Numbered from the stretch's first letter, positions 1-13,552 are shown. The stretch is 64,000 nt of DNA from Pyrus communis (GCF_963583255.1 NC_084805.1:64501-128500), one strand, 5' to 3'. A program made the numbers and translations. The notes: generated from the sequence alone by a model not told the origin.

Positions 1-977
1 GTCGCTGACTTCTCTATCTTGCGATTGTGACCGAGGAAGGAACACTCTCGGTCTCTGGGTTCTACAGCCTGAAGACAAGGCTGCTAATTCTGCGGAGTTC
101 ACAAATCGTCCAAGCCCGATTCGGTCACTGTGATTATATTCGTGAAAGTATAAGCACGTCGAATCGAGACCAAACTGTATGGGCACAGGTACTCGAACGT
201 GATGTATGTCTTGATGGTAAACGTAGTTCGGCCGTCGGAATGCCGAACCCTGAAACTCACTTGTGAGTTTCCAATCATAAAACTACTCGGCGACCAGTAC
301 GCCGAGCAATATAATTCGTAACACCTAACTATGCCGAGAAGGCTAGCAAGGTGACCTCTGCCAACAAAGGTTCGAAAACCTTTCTCGACCGAGACTTAGA
401 TAGATAACCCGTCGACCTCGACGCAGTGCTGTTTATCCAAACTGAAGGTGCTTCTTGGTCGGCTGATTCTGCGGCAGCAGTGCTGTTTATCCAAACTGAA
501 GGTGCTCGCCGGGTGCTTCCACAGTGCTGTTTATCCAAACTGAAGGTGTGTCGGCAGGAAAAAGAAAAGGAAAAATCTCAAGGTGTTTGAGAGGTTTTGC
601 ACAGGGTAATTGTATGCTGATTTGAAGGTCCTTTTCTGTTGCATAACTTCTTGTATTTATAGTACCCCATTCCTTGAAACCAATTCTGATTTGGACTGGG
701 AGTCCTTGTCCTATTTTGACTCTAACCCGATCCAGCCTACTCCCACTGGGATTCTGAATTTTCCTTCTTTTCGAGACTCCATCCCTTGCCGGTCAAGAAT
801 CCTGGTCGCACTAGGACTTCTTCAACCTTTTCTATTCATCCGGACCTCTTAGGATAGGATTTGGCCGACCCTGCCAGCTGATCCGGGATTTATTATTCGG
901 CCCATAGTATTTATCATCACCCTGGGCCGAGCACATCCTGCTGCTCGGCCCAACAATAATATTTTTGGGCCCAAACA
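1..977 (-). mobile_element. LTR of a retrotransposon, truncated by the window edge
   Basis: Read on the minus strand, this begins TGTTTGGGCCC at 977 and carries a TATA-type box (CTATAAATA, about 650-660) roughly 315 bp inside, as an LTR U3 region does. The R/U5 part continues to position 1 and off the window. Three direct copies of a 27-bp motif lie in the R/U5 part at 424-450, 478-504 and 522-548. The short ORFs here show no recognisable domain. The LTR call rests on the TG start, the internal TATA box and GC composition unlike the flank; the superfamily cannot be decided without the rest. Confidence 0.6.
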
Positions 978-2685
978 CATATAAACACCTTATAAATTAA
1001 TCATCGTCTTGACAATTATAAAAAAAACCAACTACATGATTAACAAAAGTTAAGCCTAAAAAGAAACACGGGACATACCGATCTATTATAAATTGCCACT
1101 TACATAAAAAACAAATGTTAATTTATTCAAAATCAATCATGGAAAAAAAAATATATACAAAAAGAAGAAAATAGACAATAAGCACGAATAAAATTTTTTG
1201 ACATTATTAATCCATATTGCAAATCATAGGTCACAAATTGAAACCAAATGATATCATCCAACAATACCTTTTGTATTCTGTCTTTATATTGATTGCCAAT
1301 AAAATTGTCTTTTTTTTTTTTTTCTCTTTCTCAACCCTATGTAGATCAAAAGTAGAACCACCAAGCCCTGTAATGAACCAAAATATTGTTCATAGCAAAT
1401 TTCAAAAATTTAAATAGATTTAACCAATACAGTCCTAAACCCATTTAATCTGAAAAATATAAAGAGAATCTTGTACATTACAAAATCAAATCAAATCATA
1501 TAATCTGAAACATTTTATTCATACCTTTTTTTGTTTTGTCTTTATACCAATCACCAACAGCCTTTATATATTTTTAGTCAGTCTGTGAAGGTGAATTTTA
1601 TCAAAAACCTACAATCATCAATAGAAAAAAAAATTAATATCATAAAGATAGAAAGAAAATTGCAGCCTTGAATATTTATAACACGAAGAGAATGATCACA
1701 TAGAGATAAGATTGATCAACAAAGATACGTTTGTCTACTGAAATCCAATAAAATACATCCAGAAAACCTGTTCAGTTTTGACACTTCTTTGATCAACAGA
1801 CTTTAAAAACAAATTCAAATGAACTAAACGAAAAAGAATAACAAAAGTTTATGTAAAAAAAAAAAAAAATTAAACATATCAGACCATGCACCATGTTCAA
1901 GCAACAAAAATTTACAAAAAACATCATAGTAACCTTAAACAGAAAGAAAAACAAAAACAAAACCACAATCGGTAACCCAAAAAAATGAAAATAAAATAAA
2001 TAAATTTAAATTGGAAGACAATTCAGTTGCGTTTCCTTGGTGCTTAACATGGAACAACAATGGCCTCCGGCCTAAAAGAGCAGATTTCATACAAAATACT
2101 AATAAATTTGAAGGAACCCATAATCAAAAATTGCAGGACAACTTAAACTATTTAGCTTTACTTCTTAGGTCAGTTCATAAAACCTACTGACTACCCTAAT
2201 TATGTATCACAACACTTAGAAACCGTGATTACACAGAAACCCATAAATCCTGATTACCCTATACTATACATCACAGCTTCAAAGAAGCCTTTGAAGAACT
2301 GGTGCCCCATTTTCGCTAACCAATTAATAAAACTTAAACCCAAAACGCTATTGAGACTACGAAGTTCAAAGAAACCCAAATCTTCCAATTATCTAGTTCA
2401 ATATTTCAACTAAAAATGTTGAAATAAGCAGATAGAGGTTGACAGGGAAGGAATTTTATTAACCCAAATCATAAACGCTAATAAACATGCAAAACTCACC
2501 TGGAAATGCCAGATTAGATCCCTAGAATCGGCGCAACTCGAATTAGATATCGAGTTTGACTGCATTCCAATTCGTTTGGGGGCAAAATTAGGGTTTGATT
2601 TTAGAGGAAGCAATGGATCCGGGTTTTTGTTCAGGCGAATAGGCGCAGAGACGTGGAAAAAGAGGATTATGTAGGGAATTGAGGG
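978..2685. other. AT-rich intergenic DNA, nothing recognised
   Basis: Homopolymeric A/T runs and stop-rich frames throughout. Short ORFs near 1217, 2225 and 2410 have low-complexity translations with no domain I recognise. No tRNA-like or TIR structure was found. Confidence 0.5.
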
Positions 2686-2765
2686 GCGAGATTGATCGCA
2701 CCTGGAGGGCGAGATTGATCGCACCTGGAAGGCGAGATTGATCACACCTGGAAGGTGAGATTTAG
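2686..2765. repeat. 23-bp minisatellite, about 3.5 units
   Basis: The unit beginning GCGAGATTGATCGCACCTGG starts at 2686, 2709 and 2732. A fourth, diverged partial unit starts at 2755 with GTGAG. Period is exactly 23 bp. No coding context was recognised around it. Confidence 0.85.
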
Positions 2766-4153
2766 TAAGCCCGAGAACAGCAGAAGAGAGATCTGTGAGA
2801 AAGATGTGAGAAAGAAACGGAAAGCAAAAGAAAAATCGAGAACACAGTCCAAATAGAGGATCCATCCATGACAGAGGCGTGGAAGCAATGGGCAAAAGTG
2901 GCATTTCACTGCCCCAAAAACCAAAGAGAAGAACAACCAGAGGAAAAAGCCAGGGGCAAAATCGTTCGCCCACTGGTCATCCACAGTACCACTTCACTGA
3001 GTTTTAGTATATAGAGATATAATTTGGCAAGAAAAAGTGGATCATTTGGAGTTCCACTCAGTAATATGAAACCGTCTATTTTTTTAGTCTTAATTGAATG
3101 ACCATTCTTGCGAAAGATGATCCAAATCGTTAACCATTTGATTGTCATCACAATTTGAAAGGATTTTGTACTGCAGCGAGGTTCAAGCTCAATTCAATGA
3201 CACTCACATTTATAAAACATATACTTCCTAGATACAGCTTTTATTTGGTCCTGAATTCTTGTTAGGACCTTCATGGTTAACCTTTCTGCCGAAGGGAAAT
3301 GCCTGTTCACGCATTGGAAGGAAGGAACCATCACCTATTTGCCATAGTAACATTTCTAGGCGTTAGATTGAATAATTATGGGAGAATGTATCAACAGACA
3401 AAGGAGGGGAATGCTGGAGGTGAAAGGAGAAGTGCGTAAATCTTCCCTTGCTTGAAACCATTTGCTAGTCCTCATTCAAAAGTAAGTGGGCATTTGGAAT
3501 GGACTCATGACTTGACAATAATAACCCCTGCCAAACCGTTGAGCATCCTTGACAAACAATCCAACATCTTATCTTAGATTCAATTTTAACTGCTGAAAAA
3601 TTAAAATAGAAACTGTTCTTGTGTTTTTCAAGAAAAATAAAATCATCTTCATCATTTCCGTTTGGATGATGTTTGTGTCCTCCTCATGGGGGACTTACTC
3701 ATCTCTCCACTTATGATTAACGAACATTTTTTATTCGATTGTCATAATCGGAACTGTTCGTTCTCTTTATCATCATCAAAATATCACATTTGCAAAAATC
3801 ATTCAATTTAGAAAATGTTTAGTAATTCACACACGTTAAACCATTTAACGGTTTTGGTGACAAGTAGTATATTAATGACGAACCGTCTATTTGTTATATA
3901 TATATATATATATATGGTTAAAAGATCTTTAAATTGAATAATTTTTTGCATATATGATTTTTAGATAATGATAAAAAAAATTTAACAGTTCTAATTAGAA
4001 TATTCAAACGATAAAAGTATGCTAATCCTAAATAGAGACAAGCACTCAATGAGAGGACACAAACATTATCCTTTCTCTTTTTGTAAGAAAACAAACGAAA
4101 AGAAAAGAAAAGGTCACGTCAAACAATTAATATATGTCAAAGAGGTGTTGGTA
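2766..4153. other. Intergenic DNA, nothing recognised
   Basis: No coding exon with a recognisable domain. A (TA)n run lies near 3896-3914. The remaining sequence is AT-rich with no paired terminal repeats that I could find. Confidence 0.45.
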
Positions 4154-4162
4154 GGTAAAAAC

Positions 4163-4355
4163 GGATCAGGATCCTGATCTTTGTATAGGGATCCTCATGA
4201 CCAAGAAGTGTGGATCGTTGAATAAAAATCTAACGGTTACAAACATGAGATCCCTTTAAAGTTATAATAATTATAACCGTTAGATTTTCATTTAATGGCC
4301 TACACTTCTTAATCATGAGGATCTCCATACAAAGATCAGGAGAGGATCCTGATCC
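4163..4355. mobile_element. Foldback MITE with 9-bp target site duplication (Mutator-like)
   Basis: The element begins GGATCAGGATCC and ends GGATCCTGATCC. Its two arms are inverted copies of each other over most of the 193-bp length (for example AATCTAACGGTT in the left arm and its complement in the right). The direct repeat GGTAAAAAC occurs on both sides, at 4154-4162 and 4356-4364. A 9-bp duplication is the usual size for Mutator-like elements; superfamily assignment is inference from that size. It has no coding capacity. A second member of the family is at 33320-33518. It lies about 200-400 bp upstream of the likely Lhcb5 TATA box. Confidence 0.85.
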
Positions 4356-4512
4356 GGTAAAAACTATCGAGGAGGGAAAGTGAAACAGTGAAAGCATTCA
4401 CTTGTTCGTCTACCTTGGGTTTGGCTATTTGTTGTAAAATTTTGAACATGAAAAAGGGTGCATGGCTGAGACCTAAAAGAGAGGGAGTCCAATCATCAAC
4501 ATTTTCGGATTG

Positions 4513-4690
4513 AAGATGTTATCCATGGGTTTCAAGAGCATACCACGTCAGCAGCATCATCTGCCAAATCAGCAAATCCATCCTATGAAATCATAGAAAT
4601 GGATTGCACAGGTTCAATGCTAACCAATCAAAGACAGCAACAAAAATCCAACGTGGCAGGTCGACATCCACCAGATCAAGCTTATAGTAT
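4513..4690 (+). promoter_or_regulatory. Probable light-responsive promoter of Lhcb5
   Basis: Upstream of the Lhcb5 start are an I-box-type GATAA core on the minus strand (about 4518-4524, GTTATCC on plus), an ACGT element CCACGTCA (4543-4550), a CCAAT sequence (about 4623-4627), a second ACGT element AACGTGGC (about 4650-4657) and a TATA-like TTATAGTATA (about 4681-4690). ACGT (G-box-type) and GATA elements are the classical cis-elements of light-regulated photosynthesis genes. The elements are read directly; their use is inference. The 5' UTR would run from about 4715 to 4804. Confidence 0.5.
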
Positions 4691-4804
4691 ATCCCTTCTC
4701 AGCCATTGCTTCTGAGTACTGAGATATAGAGAGGGTGTCCTGGCTGGGCAGGACGAAGCAAGTACTTGTAGCTGAGAATAGTTGTGAGTGCATCTGATAT
4801 TCAA

Positions 4805-6493
<1,689 letters not shown>

Positions 6494-6820
6494 TTTTATG
6501 TTTCCTTTTTGTCCTCCTCCAATCAAAATTGACATGCATTGTATATCACATCGAGTATGAAAGGCTTTTATGTTTTTAACCTTAATCCTTTAATGGAATT
6601 GCATTTATCTTTTCACTGTGTTTCGTACGTTCGTTGTTATAATAAGTACTATGTCATTCATGTTGGGGTATTACGTCATTCATGTTGGGGCTACGTCCAC
6701 ATTGGTGTTGATCCGATTTCACCATGTAAATTAAGAGAGCTACAATGTACATGGAGGCTCGATTTTTTTTTTTTTTTTTTTTTTTTTGAAAGCGACTATA
6801 AGGCTTCTCGAACCAGGAGT
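6494..6820. other. Lhcb5 3' flank with long poly-T tract
   Basis: This probably contains the Lhcb5 3' UTR. A T run of about 23 bases ends near 6787. The last ten bases (6811-6820) are the left target duplication of the following element. Confidence 0.5.
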
Positions 6821-7487
6821 AGGGGTGCAACTTGGGTTGGGCCAATCCGAACCCGTCCATGTCCAACTCGAATTTAAACCCGAACAAGTAGGTTTTTTTT
6901 AGTTATAATCCGTCCGAACCCAACCCATTCAACCCGTTCATTGATTGTGTTGAGTTGGGTTGGTCATTTGCCTGTCCATCCCCAACCCAACCTAACCCGA
7001 CTAACCAAACCTAACCCGACTAACCAAACCCAATCTAACTAGATTGTAACCTATATCAATTAATACTCATACTAGACCCAAGTGTGCCAAGTCAAAAAAC
7101 CAACAACCTTTATAATAATTTTTTAATAAATTACCCTTTATAAATACTCAAGCTTTTAGGAAATAAGAGGTTTTGATTAGTCAGCCCATATTCGTAGTCT
7201 CTAAATCCTAAAGCTTCATAGTAGATTGATTTATGAAATTAGAGTTAGCTAGCTTTGATGCTACTTGGCTTAATTTTTTTAGGAATTCTTGGAAAGTAAG
7301 TTGTTACAAGATTAAACCTGAAAAAGTTGGGCAACCCAAACCCAACCCAAGTAAACCCTAACCCAATTAAACTCGAGCCCAAATGAACCCGAATGAAACA
7401 CAACTCGAACCCGAGCCCGAATTGTAAAAGTTGGGTTAGGATTGGGTTGACCTTCCAACCCACCCAACCTGTCCGAGTTGCACCCCT
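6821..7487. mobile_element. Non-autonomous TIR element with 10-bp target site duplication
   Basis: It begins AGGGGTGCAAC and ends GTTGCACCCCT, perfect 11-bp terminal inverted repeats. The direct repeat AACCAGGAGT flanks both sides (6811-6820 and 7488-7497). Subterminal sequence is rich in GGGTTGGG-type repeats near both ends, in opposite orientation. Length is 667 bp with no transposase. A 9-11-bp duplication favours a Mutator-like origin, but the TIR does not let me name a family. Confidence 0.85.
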
Positions 7488-7521
7488 AACCAGGAGTAGT
7501 TCACCAAAGTCATATAAAGAG

Positions 7522-8809
7522 TGATAACGAAGATGGAGGAAACAAAGATATTGGAGAAGCAAAGAGAATTTGTTGAAAAACGACTTATCATTATATTTTT
7601 GGATAATGATTACAAGGCAATGACTTTGTCTTATAAATACACAGCTATAACTAACTAAAGACTTAGGGACTGGTTTGGTATTGTTGTGCTAAACCTGCTT
7701 CTGATGTGCTGTGAGAATAAACAGTTGTGAAATAAAGCAGTAAAGTGTTTGGTAAACTTTTTTTTTTTGTAAAACTGCTTTTAGCCAAAAAAAAAAAAAA
7801 AAAAAAACAACAGTGTTAAAGTGTTTGGTAAATTTTTATGTAAAACCTCTGCGACGGTGTAAAATGACTAAAAAAGATATGATGTTGAATATTATATAAT
7901 AAATTTTTCATCTTTTCTTTTATTATGACATTTATAAGATTTATATAAAGTATTTATAAATAGTTGTGAGCTTCGAAGAATGTACTTTTACCTTTTTTTT
8001 ATTAAGATATTTATAATTTTTTTTATTCTATTATTTTCTCTAAGAGTCTTTTCTTCTTTACCTTGTCCCTATTTTATTTTTCCAGAACCTTTGTCATCTT
8101 CCGCCGCTCATTCCCTCTCTCCCCTTTCTCTCTCTGTCTTATCCTAAGGAAGGCTAGGTCATGGGGAAAGGAAGGCTGGGTCACATCAACCGATTCAAAG
8201 AAGATGGATGAACTTCGATTTCAGGACTTACCGCTGGTGTTAGCGGCGAAGGCATCGAGGCTTTCCTGTTGAGATTTTGGGTGTCAAGCAGATCTAGCAT
8301 TCTTTGTGCAACCCAGATTTTGACCCAGAAATCCGACGAAAGGGCCCTGAATTTCAACAAAACGAACCTCCCGCCGCTCTTGTCCCAGAATTTCGAAGAA
8401 GCTTAGAGTCAGAGAGGATGGAAGAGAGACGTGGTGGGGTCAACGACGAAGTTGACGGGTATAATGTATAATTTATTTAATTAGTGAAGGCCATTTTGGG
8501 TATTGAAAAATTTCATTAAAGGCCTCAGCACCTCTTGCGAAATTAGTTTGTGCAGAAGCTGGGCAAGCAAAAAAAAGTCGATTTTTCAAAGCTAGGTTTT
8601 GCAGCTTTGTGTTTTTGGCTTTTTTTCACCCAAAACTGTAAAAAAAAAGCTAAAGTCGAATGTATACCAAACATAGCTCCTAGCTTTTTTTGATACCCGC
8701 TTTTTTCAGAAGCACCTCAATACCAAATCAGGGCTTGGACTAATGACATTTAGCCACATGGCACACTAATCACTAAACACTTATCATTACTTAAACCTTC
8801 ATATCCTAA
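7522..8809 (-). repeat. 3' LTR of the copia element, split by an insertion
   Basis: The segments 7522-7665 and 8733-8809 together match 15534-15749 nearly base for base (for example GACATTTAGCCACATGGCAC in both). The intervening 7666-8732 is a later element. The LTR outer end is TGATAACG on the plus strand. Confidence 0.88.
7666..8732. mobile_element. Insertion with imperfect TIRs (hAT-like, non-autonomous)
   Basis: The left end GGACTGGTTTGGTATTG and the right end, read on the opposite strand, CCCTGATTTGGTATTG are imperfect inverted repeats. Similarity continues inward (GTGCTTCTG-type sequence at both ends). The element splits the copia 3' LTR, so its borders are fixed by comparison with the intact LTR at 15534-15749. 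No transposase was found; the ORF at 8063-8272 has no recognised domain. hAT-like assignment is inference from the TIR style; a clean 8-bp target duplication is not visible. Confidence 0.65.
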
Positions 8810-9689
8810 TATTCCCCCTCAAACTTATGATGTGATTGACCAAGCATAAGATTGGAGTAATGCACAAAAAACAAAGGTGAACATAAACCTTTGGCGAGAA
8901 TGTCTGCATATTGTTCCACAGATGCAACAAACTGCAAAGAAATGCAACCTTGCTGAGCACGCTCCCTCACAAAGTGGCAGTCAACCTCAATGTGTTTTGC
9001 TTTGGAGTGCAAAACTAGGTTAGTTGCTAAAGACATAGCAGAAATATTATCACAATGCAACAAGGGGGTATAGAACTGTCAATATGCAAGTCTTTGAGTA
9101 GTTGCTACAACCAAACAAGTTTTGCAGTAGTAGTTGCCATTGCCCTATATTCTGCCTCAGCAGAAGACTTGCTAACAATATGCTGTTTCTTGGAACACCA
9201 AGAGATAGGATTATGACCCAAGAAAATAACAAAACCGGTAGTGGATCGACGATCATTGGGATTCCCAGCCCAATCAGCATATGTATAAGCTTTGACAGAT
9301 AGAGAACCAGGTCTAAAACACATGCCCCAATCCATTGTACCTTTGAGATACCTAAGAATTCTCTTAACAGTAACAAAGTGAAAATCCAAAGGTGACTGCA
9401 TGAATTGACAGACTTGGTTAACATAATAGGTTATATCCGGCCTAGTGAAAGTTAAGTACTGCAAAGCTCCCACAATGCTCCTATAAGTCTTGGGATCTGA
9501 ATAAACTAAACTGCCAGTTTTCAAAAGTTTTTTATTTGGATGACAGGGAGTGAGGCATGATTTGCAATTAAGCATATCCATCTTAAGTAACAACTCTTTG
9601 ATATATTGAGATTGATGAACAAATAGACCCTGTGATTGATACTTTATCTGAAAACCAAGGAAGAAATGCAAAACCCCCAAATCCTTCAT
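8806..9689 (-). pseudogene. Copia reverse transcriptase C-terminus and RNase H
   Basis: The frame 9689-9105 starts with MKDLGVLHFFLGFQI, the copia RT region just after the catalytic YVDD. It continues to the RNase H motifs ADWAGNPNDRRSTTG and SSAEAEYRAM. The second frame 9063-8806 has CDN and KHIEVDCHFVRE, the RNase H end. The two are joined by a frame change near 9100. The catalytic YVDD itself is just upstream, at about 9755-9772. Confidence 0.9.
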
Positions 9690-9776
9690 ATCAAACTCCT
9701 TGGTAAGTTGAGATATAATAGTCTACATCTGAACATCTCTATCCCCAGTAAGAATTATATCGTCCACATACAACAG

Positions 9777-11506
9777 TGATAAGCTCATATTTATATATAT
9801 TTTACATCAAATTCACTTGTCTTTTCTTAGTTAGTTCCTTATATTTTTGAGCTATTTACTTTGTTTTTGTGTTTTGTAGGATTTGTCAAGTAAAGAAAAG
9901 AAAAATAACGCAAGTGGAATTTTAAGTAACAAATTCATCAAAACTGCTTATGCAGGTCAGCTGACTTTGGAAGCAAGTTGCGGACAGTTCAGAATGAATT
10001 AAAGAATGAGACTTATATTCTTGGAAAGCTATGGATGTCTATTTTCTGGAGCATTTCGTGGATTGTTAATATCATTTTTCTAGAAGAAATTATGGCCATT
10101 TTAACACTGAAAGGTTCCCAAGAGGCTGAGCAGTTTGTAATTGACAAGAAAGCATTGAAAGCAATAAATCCAATAAAACTAACAGCCAAAACTGATGCAG
10201 CCAAGAACAAGCCAGCTAACACCTATTCAAATATCAGAGGAAATGGAAAATTAAGTGAGAGTAATTGGCATAAAGGCTGCCCAAAGAGTTACAATTGTTT
10301 TAGCATTTCCTCTCACTTATTGTCATCACTAAATGGCTGTTAGTGGGGTGAGTTATGGAAAAAAATTGTGGCAGCAGAAAAGAAGAAAAGGGCTGCAGGT
10401 TGCAGCGGAAAAGTGTGGAAGAAAAAAGGTGAAAGAAAAAGATAGGAAAAAAGGAAGAAAAGCAGGGAAAAAAGAAGGTTGCTGCGTTAGGGAAGGAAGG
10501 AAAGGAAGGAGGAAATCTTCGCATTCTCTTCTTTTGGTTTTATCTTCTCAAACTCATGTCTTTCTTTTGGTTTAATTTGAGAATTATGTGTAACTAATTT
10601 TTAGTAGTTAGGGGCTGTTTTGAAGCCCCGAATATGATTGCAAGTTTGTTATGACATTTCGTTTGAATTACTTTTATGAATGGATGAAAATTGGTTCACT
10701 ACTTGTCTCATTGATGAATTCTTTATGTGTTTTCTATGGATGCATACTTAGTAAGGATATATAGGATTCTAATGCTATGAATGTGTGTGCCTGCCCTTGT
10801 CAAATGAGGACCTACATATGTTCTAGAGTAGTACTTGTTAATTGCGATTAACATGTGAATCAATTTCTAGGATAAGTAAGACAATGCTAGTACTTACGAT
10901 GCCTTGTGCTGACTCAAACTCTTTTCGTTCTTAATGATTTCTACTTGTTAAATCTATGAACACGCCATTCTAGATTGCATGCTAGGGACTAAGTTAAGTT
11001 GAAAATGCCATTCTCTTAACATACCACATACGAAAGAGTAATAGGTTGAGTTCTAACATTGAGCCAACTTGAGCATCTTCATCTAGAAATAGAAGGAATT
11101 TGAATGAAACATAACATGTTTGTATGATTATTTGGTGGTGGATAGCAATTCCCCTAACTCGTTTTTCTTAATATGCGAACTACTTAAAATCTGTTTTTGT
11201 TCGATTTAATTTAAATAGCAAATCAACTCCAAAAATTTGTGTGAGTGTAGCTCTATGTGTCTAGTGTCTTCATATAAAATTTCATAGACTTTAGATAAGT
11301 GTAAGTTGGTCTAATAATTATTTTTCGGTGACTGATCAGTAGGGACAGCAACACAGTTTTTGTGACATTTTAAGTAGTTAGATAAAACAATCTTCTGCGG
11401 GAAAGACCCTTATTTTCATATGCTACAATTGACAAATCTTAGTGTTAATAAGGAAAATCAATAGGACATTTGTGTGCTACTTTGTGGTGTGCTTTTAATC
11501 CTATCA
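9777..11506. mobile_element. Solo LTR inside the copia reverse transcriptase
   Basis: It starts TGATA and ends TATCA (perfect 5-bp inverted termini) and is flanked by the 5-bp direct repeat AACAG at 9772-9776 and 11507-11511. Removing it and one AACAG copy restores the RT reading frame straight into YVDD. No internal retrotransposon domain is present and the ORFs inside are low complexity, so it is a single 1,730-bp LTR left by LTR-LTR recombination. Its ends resemble the 42240-44491 LTR (TGATA...AGCTCATA-type start; CTACAATTGACAAA near the 3' end), suggesting a related gypsy family. Confidence 0.92.
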
Positions 11507-11511
11507 AACAG

Positions 11512-11990
11512 CAAGATAACCAGGGATATGCCATCATGTATAACAAATAAAGATGGATTAGCATAGGAACATTTAAACCCCAAAGAGAGTAAGAACTTGG
11601 TGAACTTGTCATTCTAAGCCCTTAGGGCTTATTTGAGACCATACAAAGACCTTTGCAACCTGCAAACATAATCAGGATGTGCTTTGTCAATGTATCCTTG
11701 TGGATGTGCCATGTAAACTTCCACCTTAAGCACACCATGTAAAAAAGCATTTTTTACATCCAATTGTTTCAACTTCCAACCTTTTGTTGCAGTCAATGCC
11801 ATTATTAACCTCACTGTTGTTGGCTTCACAACATGACTAAAAGTCTCATAGTAGTCAAGTCCGGCTTCTTAGGAGAACCCTTTAGCCACTAACCTCACCT
11901 TATATTGTGCAATTGACCCATCAGAGTTCCTCTTGATCTTGTAAATCCGCTTACACCCTACCAAATTCTTATTAGAAGGTAAAGGAACAA
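11512..11990 (-). pseudogene. Copia reverse transcriptase N-terminal half
   Basis: The frame 11829-11629 reads through [20 protein letters not shown] and on to LYGLK, the copia RT core ([10 protein letters not shown] motif). Past LYGLK there are stops (LYGLK-stop-ALRA-stop) before the solo LTR. Homology continues toward 11512 and, after the insertion, into YVDD at about 9755-9772. Upstream sequence to about 11990 looks like the RT N-terminal segment in broken frames. Confidence 0.85.
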
Positions 11991-12006
11991 AATGCCAAGT
12001 GTGTTG

Positions 12007-12580
12007 CTAAATTAAAGCAGATATTTCCTCATCCATTGCAATTTGCCAATGTACAGATTTGGAAGCAACACTATAGGACTGTGGTTTTGCATCAGGATTA
12101 GACTTTACTTGAACAGAAAAAACCCTTTTTCTTCTTAAAAATCCCAGACTTAGACCTGGTCTGCGTAAGATGTGTATTATGAGAAGAAATAAGTATTTGC
12201 TGCAACTCGGACACTTGAGAAGTAGTAATGAGTGGATGTAACTCTGAATCACCAGCAGCAGTGGAAATACATGGTGTAAGCAGCTCAGAAGTCGTTTGAA
12301 CCCCAAGAGTAGAGCTCGATGTAGAAAATGAAGTAGGGAGGACAAGATCATAACTATTGCTTGTATGAGCCTGAGTAACACAAGGAATTGCAGTTTGACT
12401 ATGTTTAAATACAACTGGTAAAGGTATAGGAACCATGGGTGGAGATGAAAAAATGTTGGGATGAACCACATGGGAAGACACATATGACTTAGACAGAGGT
12501 AAGACTTTTAATGATAAAGTGGGAAATTTATCTTCACCAAAGAGCACATGTCTAGAGACAATTAACTTGTGATCTTTCAT
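12007..12580 (-). pseudogene. Copia pol linker between integrase and RT
   Basis: Two overlapping frames (12580-12098 and 12483-12007) cover the Ser/Pro-rich linker that follows the copia integrase core. SRHVLFGEDKFP is the typical 'SRHVxFxE' motif after the integrase. The end (KSVHWQIAMDEEISAL) matches the start of the RT domain. A frameshift separates the halves. Confidence 0.75.
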
Positions 12581-12583
12581 TGA

Positions 12584-13510
12584 TTAGCAAATGTAGCCCT
12601 TGTATTGAGCAGCATACCCCAAGAAAATACACTTAGTGGTCTTAGGTTCAAGTTTGTGAGATCGATAAGGTTTCATAGAAGGGTAACAAGCACACCCAAA
12701 AATCCTTAAATGATCCAATCGAGGAGGCACATGAAACAAAGATTCAAAATGAGATTTCATACACAGAGTGGGTGTAGGCATCCTATTGATAAAGTAAATA
12801 GCAATAGCACACACATGGTACCAAAACTGAGGAGACAAAAAAGCTTGTTGAAGTAAAGTAATTGCACTTTCAACCATATGTCTATTTTTTTCTCTCAGCT
12901 AAGCCATTTTGGGCTGACATATAGGGACAAGACCTTTGATGAACAATACCCTTGGTGGTGAGAAAGGTTTGAAACTGGTGACTAACATACTCCCCACCCT
13001 CATCACTCTGGAAAATTTTAATATTGGAATTGAAAAAAATGTGAATAAATGCATGAATTGCACAAACACTCCAAACACAACAGCTTTATTCATTAATGGA
13101 AAAATCCAAGTATATCGAGTACATTCATCGATAAACGACACATAATACCTATACCCTTTTAAAGACATTTGAGGTGCAAGCCCCCATACATCCGAATGAG
13201 TGACCTCAGATGGAATTACAGACTTGGGTTTATTAGAAGGAAAAGGAAGATGAGTGAACTTGCCTTGCAAGCAAGCTGTACAAGTGTGAGGTTGAGAATT
13301 ACAATGAAAGGGTATAGAAGACTTATTAAGAGCTAGTGTAACAATGGAATTTGTTGGATGACCCAACCTACAATGCCATAAAGAAGATGACACTTTTTTA
13401 CCTAAGTATGCTACTAGAGAAAATTGTCTAGATTTGAACATAGGAATGGGATAAACTGCATTGTTACTCAGCCCTTGGAATAGAACTTTCTGGGTGACCT
13501 TGTCCTGCAC
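12584..13510 (-). pseudogene. Copia integrase
   Basis: The frame 13510-12899 holds the HHCC zinc-binding domain (LWHCRLGHPTN, then CTACLQGK) and the start of the DDE core (THSDVWG, YYVSFIDECTRYTW). The frame 12877-12584 continues with the catalytic-core end and FGCACYPSMKPY, then the CIFLGYAAQYKGY motif. A frameshift/stop near 12880-12900 interrupts the core, close to where the third acidic residue is expected. Confidence 0.9.
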
Positions 13511-13552
13511 ACAAATAAAAGACTCATCAATAATGCATCTGCAATTATTATT

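Noticed and set aside
2410..2984. 187-residue minus ORF as a gene
   Set aside because: Hydrophobic, low-complexity translation with a minisatellite inside it and overlapping frames; no domain, splice or leader evidence.
10333..10575. Lys/Arg-rich ORF inside the 9777-11506 LTR
   Set aside because: Encoded by an A/G-rich stretch of the LTR; composition alone explains it.
12936..13145. Plus-strand ORF across the copia integrase
   Set aside because: Antisense shadow of the integrase; no conserved motif of its own.
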